DNA of 64,000 bases from Dendrophyllia cribrosa. Lineage: Eukaryota > Cnidaria > Anthozoa > Scleractinia > Dendrophylliidae. This document shows, piece after piece, positions 57,211 through 64,000 of this stretch. How positions within the stretch are numbered: position 1 is the stretch's first letter; the number at the start of each line of letters is the position of its first letter. Both the position numbers and the translations under genes were made by a program. The stretch is from assembly GCA_024195265.1 (NCBI GenBank), contig JAJLRJ010000014.1:25042681-25106680 (forward strand), given 5' to 3'. The notes below the pieces were generated by a model, which saw only the letters and a program-made list of their open reading frames with translations, made no database searches and was not told where the DNA came from.

Positions 57211-58138
57211 AACCAACTCATGGATTTACTCAAGGACATTTTCAACTAAAACCAACTCATATGGATTTATTGGACGTCATTTTCTATAGGACAGTTTCTT
57301 TGACAATGGAGCTTCACTCTCGCGGCTTTCGACCGCGTACGAACTCCGCTATAAAGTTTAATGATGATGATGATGATTATGCTGATGAAATTAAGAAAAA
57401 CACAGAACAGCGACATTCGATTTTGTATCTCAGGATCTATATTCCCCTTCTCGTATTTCTGAACTCTTGTTTCTAAACTTCATGTCTCGTTCCTGCTGCA
57501 ATTTGTCCCATTTGTATGGAATATTAACCTTTGTTGTGCACGTGACGATGAAAGATTGAAGCTTTGGTTAATCATATAAACCAATGCAACATTAAACCAC
57601 ACTTCAGAGAACTACATTTTAAAAGTTTTAACCAATCAATTTCGCCGCAATGTCCACTCAACATCATACAACATGTCCAACACTTCGCATCACCGTCAGA
57701 AAACAGACGCATAGTGTTACGTGCAACATTGTTCCATGACGTTACATGAAATGTTGCGACTTGAGGGTCTAGGCATGGGAACAATATAGACCTAGCTATT
57801 AGTGTGCTTATGTGTGCGTGCGTCGGAGGGGGATTCATATAATTTGGTTAGAAAATTGCATTTACTCCAGAAAACCGAGAACTACCAGTGAGCAGAAATG
57901 TAAGAAAACTTATTTTCGCAATGTCGATCGCATTGAACGGGGTCATCCCACAGGTCTTTTATTCTAATAATCGCATTACTCATGCTGAGTGGGAAAAGAT
58001 ATTAATTAATTTCCCGGGAGAAGGGAATCTAAAATAATCCAGTCTGTATAAAAAACGCCGTGACGAGAATTAATTACAGTTGATCGCTCGGGCTTATGGG
58101 CTCCTGCATTGAGCTACTCTTGTTTTTGTTTTTTACAG
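57211..58138 (+). other. Intron, distal part
   Basis: ggttaaaaccaactcatgg and a similar block are repeated at 57207 and 57247. No gene seen. The splice acceptor tttacag of exon 2 ends it. Confidence 0.4.
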
Positions 58139-58380
58139 GCTGCGATTTGCTTTTCACAGACGAGAAAGCAGACAGCTCTTTCACTTTTTTCCCTACAACC
58201 ACTATTCATCAAAAGGCTGTTAATGTAACTGCAAATGAGACTTGTAGCTTTTACTATGGAAATACACTTTATGCGCAGTACATCGGCTGCGACGGAGCCT
58301 GGAACCAAATACCAACGCAAAGCGTGATTGACGGCGTACAGGTGACACCTGGTTGGTCAAAAGGTCCACTGCAAATAAGG
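58139..58380 (+). CDS. Secreted mucin-like gene, exon 2
   Basis: 242 nt, acceptor tttttacag, donor gtgagt. The first two bases complete the Gly codon of exon 1; it ends in phase 0. Reads CDLLFTDEKADSSFTFFP, then NETCSFYYGNTLYAQYIGCD and VTPGWSKGPLQIR, with three cysteines and N-glycosylation sequons (NVT, NET). An ATG at 58096 opens a hydrophobic run (MGSCIELLLFLFF) straight into this exon; it is probably just the polypyrimidine tract, but could act as an alternative signal peptide that bypasses the TAA in exon 1. Confidence 0.75.
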
Positions 58381-58565
58381 GTGAGTGTTCGTGGTATAAA
58401 TGGAAGCAATCAACACTAGCGTCCGGTATATCACTCTCCTTTCCACATCCATCTTTCCCAATAAACAACAGGGAACTAACCCAATCATGTTCTTTTACTA
58501 CCAAATCTAGTAAATGAAGAAAAGGTGCTGTCAGGTAATTGTTTACTGGAAAGTGTGGAAACTGA

Positions 58566-59116
58566 GGGCCTGTTTACATGGAGGGAGGGTGACCCGGGTA
58601 CCAGGGTCACCCTCCCAGCCGGGCTAACACATAGCCCGCCTTTACATGGGCGGACTATTAGGGCGGGCTATCATATAGGTGAGCTATCTTTTTTTTTGGC
58701 GGGCTCTTAAATTGTTTTGGCGGGCTCATGTTTTGGCGGACTTTTTTTATTGCAACGGCACGCTTTATTAAGCACGACATATTAACAAACATGGCAGCAC
58801 TGAAGAAAGGCTATAGCGGCGAGTTTGCTGTTTTTATTGCTTGTTTTCACGGGTTATTTCAAGTCAAAAGAGATAGCCCGCCTAGGAGGGTGACCCTGGG
58901 GTGACCGTTTACATGCAGAAAAGATAGCCCGCCTAGGAGGGTTACCCTGGCAAGCAGACAGGGTGACCCGGGTAGGCGGGTGACCCTGTCTATCATGTAA
59001 ACACTTCAGTGTGCTTTGTAAAGAAATGTATGAAAAGTTGGCCCTCCCAGGGTAGCCCGGCTAGGAGGGTGACCCTGCAGCTACCCGGGTCACCCTCCCT
59101 CCATGTAAACAGGCCC
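58566..59116. mobile_element. 551-bp MITE with 3-bp target duplication
   Basis: gggcctgtttacatggaggg mirrors ccctccatgtaaacaggccc. Flanked by tga on both sides (58563-58565 and 59117-59119). The interior has repeated forms of gggtgaccctgg and tagcccgcct. A 3-bp duplication suits PIF/Harbinger-type mobilisation. Confidence 0.8.
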
Positions 59117-59159
59117 TGATTTGGGTTCTGTAAGTAATATGACCTCTAATATATCAAAC

Positions 59160-59340
59160 ACGAGAAGATTCCAAACACTGAAAAAATTGGCGCCGCCGAG
59201 ATTTTTTAACCGACTTCGAGGTGTTTGGAAACCTGATGAAACACTCTTTTGAGTGTTTGATAGAGCTTCTCAAACTGATCATTAAATACAGAGAAAACAA
59301 AGGAATCAAATAAAAAAAATCTATTCTAATTAACATCGGA
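59160..59340. mobile_element. MITE relic, family of 22995 and 62757
   Basis: Contains gaggtgtttggaaacctgat and gaaacactcttttgagtgtt, then a match to aacgatcagtttgagaagct of 62790 in reverse orientation. Confidence 0.6.
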
Positions 59341-60440
59341 TTTTCAAACCACCGTCACGCTTATGATTTCCTTTGTTATAACTAGAAGAATAATTAATTA
59401 ATTTGAGAATTATCAAATCTGAAATATCAGTGAATGGCACATAAACGCGCTCTTGCCGTGCACCCAAAATTATAGCGGAGCTCCATACTCATAGAACCAG
59501 GCATAGAACCATGCCCGTCATTTTTACAGGGTGATGGCTAGCGGAATGTTTCGCGGGCGCGTCCGTCCGTACGTCGCGCAGGGTTCAGAACCTTGCCGGC
59601 GCGTATGACTTCGCAAAACATACGCGTATGACGTCACGAGACATCCGGGATCTTAACAATTTTGAAACCAAAGCGAGGCTTTGTTTTCCGCGCGGCTACA
59701 CGGCCGAGGTCACGTCAGCTGCAGTAAACACTTTTGTTGTGTTTAGTGGAGAAAACCGTTTGCAAACTTGTTTTTCCCTGCATTTTTTCGCGGTTTGCTA
59801 CTCAAGACAGGGATACTCAGAAGCCGCTATAAAGCTTGAAGGGATAAAATCTTGCTTATCCAGAAACTTCGTACGTTTTTATCAATGCGGGGAGATATTT
59901 CTTTTTCGGATTTCAGAACCGAAAAAGCGAAAGAATTTCTAAGCAGTCGAGGGACTTAAAGGTAAACAAAATGCATTTTTCGATGGAAATTTATGTTGAT
60001 ATCAATCTGTGATTGACTTTTTCTTTGTGTTCTGGTTAGTTATGGAGAAATGTTTATAAAACGTGCTCAAATTCAGTCGTATTGACTTCTTGAATTTCAT
60101 CGAAGACAGCTCGGCCTCGATGCGCTGTAAATGGTACGCGTTTTGATTTTAAACATAAACTATAGAGAATAAATAAAATTTTTCAAAAGGAGATTGTGTT
60201 GTCCATTTTTATGTGTTTGTTCATTCATTACATAGATTGAAAAGCGATTTTATGTAAACAAAACAAGACTTGGATTTTATAGTTCTAACTTCACTCGCGT
60301 CGCCTAATGCAAAGATACGCAACAGGTGTATTTTATTCGGAAATTCGTCATACTAGTTATTTTAGACCGAGAAAAAGTTGTGAGCTTTTGTACGGTCTAA
60401 ATGTACTGTGCAGACGGTTTCGCACTACTGTTGTGGAGAA
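59341..60440 (+). other. Intron sequence, dispersed-repeat-like
   Basis: A GC-rich stretch (59500-59720) opens a 104-residue ORF at 59628 that lacks recognisable motifs. I regard it as part of a dispersed repeat, not a gene. Confidence 0.35.
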
Positions 60441-60613
60441 TAGCCCATTTCCGAGTTGCTCTTAGCCTCCTTTTCAAATAGAGGCCAAGTGCAAAACCAT
60501 TCATATGGATATGAGTTTGGTTTCAAATGCAAATAAAACTTATATCCATATAAATGGTTTTGCACTTGGCCTCGATTTGAAAAGGAGGCTAAGAGCAACT
60601 CGGAAATGGGCTA
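60441..60613. mobile_element. 173-bp foldback MITE
   Basis: tagcccatttccgagttgct mirrors agcaactcggaaatgggcta; the stem runs on through ttagcctccttttcaaat and gaggccaagtgcaaaacca, arms of about 75 bp, nearly perfect. Confidence 0.9.
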
Positions 60614-61297
60614 ATGCTAAAACTGAAAAATAGCCTGGTCGTCAATCTTAATTCTTGTGCTTCCGACCTTTCATTTTAGTTAAGCTTATCATCAGCTTTC
60701 CGTTCAGAGAGCTCCGCTGTTAGGCAAAGCCTATCTATATATATTATTGAGATATTCCGTTCATGGTTTATTGTCTAACCAAAAATATGTTTTCAGCGCA
60801 TGCAGGTATAAATGAGAAAGAATGTCTCAAGAAGCATCCCTGCACTCGCCCCATTTTAACCCATTGATATTAAAGGAATGGTTTCACGCGTACGGTTCGG
60901 CGTATGTGCAAGCTATGACGTAACTCATTTAATTTCGTTGTTTAGACCAACTGGTGATAACTCTGGCGGGAAATTTGCCCGTGAAAATGTCGCGGCCATT
61001 CAGCTGATTGAATGAATGATTATACATACCCATGTGCGACATGAAAGCCACTAGAGCGTAGAATAAATCCTTCGTTCGGGTCAAAGGTTTTATTCAGGGT
61101 TGACTTAATTTTGTCGGTGTAATCCGTTGTAATTTTCTGTGAATTTTGATCATCCTTCGCTTTGTTTGGACTAAACAATTGGATTTGGATTTGGATTATT
61201 GAAGTAAATGTGAGTGGCTTTTTAACCGATAAAATTGATAAGAAGGCGAATAAAGCATTTAATCTGTGCACATGCGCCGAACCGTGAAACGATCCCT

Positions 61298-62358
61298 TTA
61301 AGGGGTTTCGATACAGTTTTCTGGAGGTGACACCTACATTTTTCAATTGGCTTTTAAGCGGTCTTCTCCAAGTCAGATCAACGTGAAATTTTCAGTACAA
61401 ACGGGTATCAAATTGAAGTTTAGCAAGATGTATTTTCTGGTAAAATCGATATTGCCATGACGACGATAAACAAGAAACTTCGAAATCAGTTTTCGCATAG
61501 ATTTGAAGTTATTACTGAGCATAACTTTAAAAAGTGAATTCGTAACGCAAACTTTTCGGCCGGTTCGTACGTCGTCTTCATCTTTAAATTTAAAGGCATT
61601 CCAGTGAATCAATATCAATGAAACTTTGAAACAATATTTTTCACATCGGTAAGCATGCGTGGGGGACGTTTTAATAAATTCCATCGAGCCATTCCTCAGA
61701 TGTTTGCAAAAGCGGATTGAAATCGAAAATTACCCAAAAATTGCACATGGAGCGATGTCAGGAAAAAAAGGTAGCCTGCGAACAGGCTCCTGGCTCGGAG
61801 GAGCGCTATTTAACGGCGCAAAACGTGGTATGACCCCGCCGTCCGACTGGAAGCCTGTCCGCAGGCTAGAAAAAAAGGTAGTTCTCAAGATCGCAAAACA
61901 GAAAGTCGATAATAATTTTATGATGTGCAAACATAACATCAAGCTACTTTTTGACACTATCTTGAAGTAATTTGACAAAACCGGAATTAATGTATCGATC
62001 AATTTATTACCAGTATACAAATAGTAAGATTTGAAATGTTATTGCGATTTATTTGAAAACAAACTTACAGAATTTCTTTATTCTTGCAAAATATATATGC
62101 CATATACCATATTTTAAGAAGTCTATATGGGATTTTTAATGCGAAATCTTAAACGAGCAAAATTTCACTTTTACTGATTTTCTTGTTTATTCTCGTCATG
62201 GTAATATCTATTTTAAAATAAAATACATCTTGCCAAACCTCAATTCAAAACCAGTTAGTTGTGAAAATTTCACGTTGGTCTGACTTGGAGAAGACCGCTT
62301 AAAAGCTGATTGAAAATGTAGGTATCACCTCCAGAAAACTGTATCGAAACACCTTAAA
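61298..62358. mobile_element. 1.06-kb foldback DNA element
   Basis: tttaaggggtttcgatacag mirrors ctgtatcgaaacaccttaaa; homology between the arms (61298-61450 and 62215-62358) continues through tttctggaggtgac, gcggtcttctccaagtcaga and caagatgtattt. No transposase frame. Confidence 0.8.
61772..61868. mobile_element. 97-bp MITE with 10-bp target duplication
   Basis: Ends TAGCCTGCGAACAGGC and (reversed) TAGCCTGCGGACAGGC. gaaaaaaagg stands on both sides (61762-61771 and 61869-61878). It inserted into the 1.06-kb foldback. Confidence 0.8.
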
Positions 62359-62500
62359 GTATTTTACGTATAGAGAGCTTGGGTATCAGAACTTGGGTCA
62401 GAACAAGCACATACATCCGGAGTGCAGAAGAAAACTAACCAGTTCAACAGTTTTCAATACACCTGACTAAAACATGTCTTTTCTCTATCATCTCTTTTAG

Positions 62501-62627
62501 GCAAAAACTGGTGCAACATTTTTCCAGAACTACACTGGTCGTATCTTAAGAGTTGCCGTGCAATGTCGCCGACAAAACTTTGCCAGGAGTTCGTGTGTGC
62601 TGTTCAAAGTAGAAGGGAGTACATATT
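62501..62627 (+). CDS. Secreted mucin-like gene, exon 3
   Basis: 127 nt, acceptor tctcttttag, donor gtaaga, entry phase 0 and exit phase 1. Reads KTGATFFQNYTGRILRVAVQ, CRRQNFARSSCVLFKVEG and ends STY. Two cysteines and one sequon (NYT). Together with exon 2 it probably forms one extracellular domain. No family recognised. Confidence 0.75.
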
Positions 62628-62756
62628 GTAAGAACTTTAGCAAGCGTTGTGTTATTATTGTGATGGTTCTTGTAGGTTGTAATATTTCTTGAACTCATTA
62701 ATATTTCTTGACGAGAACACAAAGGAAATCACTGTCATTTGCATAGATTTTGGCGA

Positions 62757-62945
62757 TTTTAATCCTTCGTTTCCTCCGCATTTAACGATCAGTTTGAGAA
62801 GCTATATCAAACACTCAAAAGAGTGTTTCATCAGGTATCCAAACACCTTGAAGTGGGTTAAAAAAAATTGGCTGCGCCTCGTTTTTCAACCCATTTCGCG
62901 ATGTCTGGATATCTGATGAAACACTCTTCCTCATGTTTGATATAT
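62757..62945. mobile_element. Foldback MITE with catcaggtatccaaacacc
   Basis: gtttcatcaggtatccaaac is mirrored by gtctggatatctgatgaaac; inside, caaacactcaaaagagtgttt is a short palindrome. Same family as 22995-23175. Confidence 0.7.
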
Positions 62946-63111
62946 ACCTAATTCAATAAAGGTTGCTTTGGTCATTGGTAATTGGGCATTGGGAAGCTAT
63001 TGTTTGGCGGTCACTCAAGCAAAGCATTGCATTGTGTTCCGTATGCTCAAATGCGAATGCCCAATTACCAATGACCAATTGCCAGAGCAACCTTTATTGA
63101 ATTAGGTATAT
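62942..63111. mobile_element. 170-bp foldback MITE
   Basis: atatacctaattcaataaag mirrors ctttattgaattaggtatat; arms of about 50 bp, continuing through ggttgc and tggtcattggtaattgggca. It abuts the preceding MITE. Confidence 0.85.
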
Positions 63112-63297
63112 CACATCAAATGATTTGATTTGTCACACATACCATTTAAATTTCTTAAATTTTCAACGACGTAAGAAAATCCTTGAAACTTGGTTTACGT
63201 CTGCGAAAATATGTTTGCACTGCAAACGTCACCGGTTTTAGCCAAAGAAAAGTCACGTGATAATAGCCAGAGTATCACCCTCTTGTGTTTTGGTGGT

Positions 63298-63633
63298 ACT
63301 AGAATGGATACTCCAAAATCAGGTTGGACCACTTCGGACGCCTTATTGAGACTTAAATAACGGAGTAACTGGTCAGCTTGCAGTTGAGGTTGGGGTTAGC
63401 AGTTTATATAGTTAAATTTAGGCCTAAATAATCGGAGAAGCTAGGTGGTACAGTGGTACAGTGGTACAGTAGGCTATGTAAGTCTAAGCCTAGCTGAGGT
63501 CACAGGTTCAATCCTGAGTAGTGATTTTAGATTTCCTTTTTACACTTAAAAATTTATTGAAAATAAATTCTAAGTGTCGACATCAATAAGTGTCCGAAGT
63601 GGTCCAACCTGATTTTGGAGTATCCATTCTAGT
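63298..63633. mobile_element. 336-bp MITE with a tRNA-like interior
   Basis: actagaatggatactccaaa mirrors tttggagtatccattctagt, and the arms extend through atcaggttggaccacttcgga. The interior (63440-63530) has ggtggtacagtgg, three ggtacagt units, and ggttcaatcc, which look like RNA polymerase III A and B boxes. It ends 25 bp before the acceptor of exon 4. Confidence 0.8.
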
Positions 63634-63658
63634 CACGACCCTTGTGTTTTCGTTTAAG

Positions 63659-63855
63659 GTCCAATCCCTCAGCAGAGTCCATCAGGAGCCTCGGCAACTT
63701 TACCGGCACCAAGTGCAATAACAACCCAGCCTCCCACGACAACCTCTACTGAGAAACCAACAACAAGCTCAAATGCCACCGGGAAGCCTAGGACCACTTC
63801 CTTTATTGCACCAACAACAAGCTCATCTACAAACAATAATACTAATGTTTGCACG
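63659..63855 (+). CDS. Secreted mucin-like gene, exon 4 (Ser/Thr/Pro-rich)
   Basis: 197 nt, acceptor cgtttaag, donor gtaggt; entry phase 1 (junction codon TGT) and exit phase 0. Reads CPIPQQSPSGAS, then TTQPPTTTSTEKPTTSS and IAPTTSSSTNNNTNVCT. The composition (Thr, Ser, Pro) suits a heavily O-glycosylated mucin-like stalk. The gene continues beyond the window. Confidence 0.75.
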
Positions 63856-64000
63856 GTAGGTTTGGGTATACAGAATAGGAAAACACCCATGGATAAACCC
63901 GAGCTTACGTACTTTTGTGAAAAATTTAGTATAATTCATATATGTAGACAGGTTACATGGATTACGAGGGGAAAGCAGATTTTTTTCTTCAAAAAGTTTA
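63856..64000 (+). other. Intron start, window edge
   Basis: Follows the donor of exon 4; nothing else seen. Confidence 0.4.

Noticed and set aside
56411..57289. Several repetitive ORFs on both strands
   Set aside because: They arise from the 88-bp satellite; 88 is not a multiple of three, so no frame is maintained as a protein repeat.
59628..59942. 104-residue plus-strand ORF
   Set aside because: No recognisable motif, lies in an intron within dispersed-repeat-like GC-rich sequence, no splice support.

Overview
This window looks like a repeat-rich metazoan chromosome segment, most likely from an anthozoan cnidarian such as a stony coral. That assignment is an inference. It rests on introns with GT/AG borders, secreted Ig/leucine-rich-repeat and mucin-like genes, and a mix of BEL/Pao, CR1/L2-like, L1/Tx1-like and GIY-YIG Penelope-like elements with many foldback MITEs. 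Nothing in the window looks bacterial.

1-16.4 kb is a nest of transposons. A 5'-truncated APE-type LINE lies between two (CT)n tracts. Its ORF is split by a BEL/Pao retrotransposon array of the form LTR-internal-LTR-internal-LTR. The period is exactly 6197 bp, both 1874-codon polyproteins are intact, and a 5-bp target duplication (caata) is found only at the outer ends.

16.4-39.5 kb holds, on the minus strand, the 5' part of an interrupted host gene. From right to left I find a signal-peptide exon, a 240-nt Ig-domain exon, a 127-nt cysteine-rich exon and eight 72-nt exons, each coding one 24-residue leucine-rich repeat. All junctions agree in phase (1-1-1-2, then phase 2 throughout). A ninth LRR exon is dead. 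The introns show that the LRR array grew by duplication of exon-plus-intron cassettes. The introns also carry several head-to-head Penelope-like endonuclease palindromes on (TA)n tracts, an L1-like relic, a tRNA relic and MITEs. The gene continues left of 20.4 kb or is broken there; I could not find its transmembrane part or its end.

39.6-54.5 kb is mostly dead LINEs (an EN/RT-type C-terminus, and an L1/Tx1-like copy with ORF1 kept and the RT domain lost), foldback elements and a long diverged inverted repeat. I see no convincing host gene there.

54.5-64 kb holds four plus-strand exons of a second secreted gene: a signal peptide with a Cys-rich domain, two further Cys-containing exons, then a Ser/Thr/Pro-rich mucin-like exon. 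Their phases are compatible (1, 0, 1, 0). Exon 1 contains an in-frame TAA, which is either a nonsense mutation or lies inside a possible 75-nt intron. The introns of this gene hold a TTAA-flanked MITE with an 88-bp internal satellite, a 551-bp foldback element, a 1.06-kb foldback with a 97-bp MITE inside it, and a 336-bp MITE that ends 25 bp before a splice acceptor.
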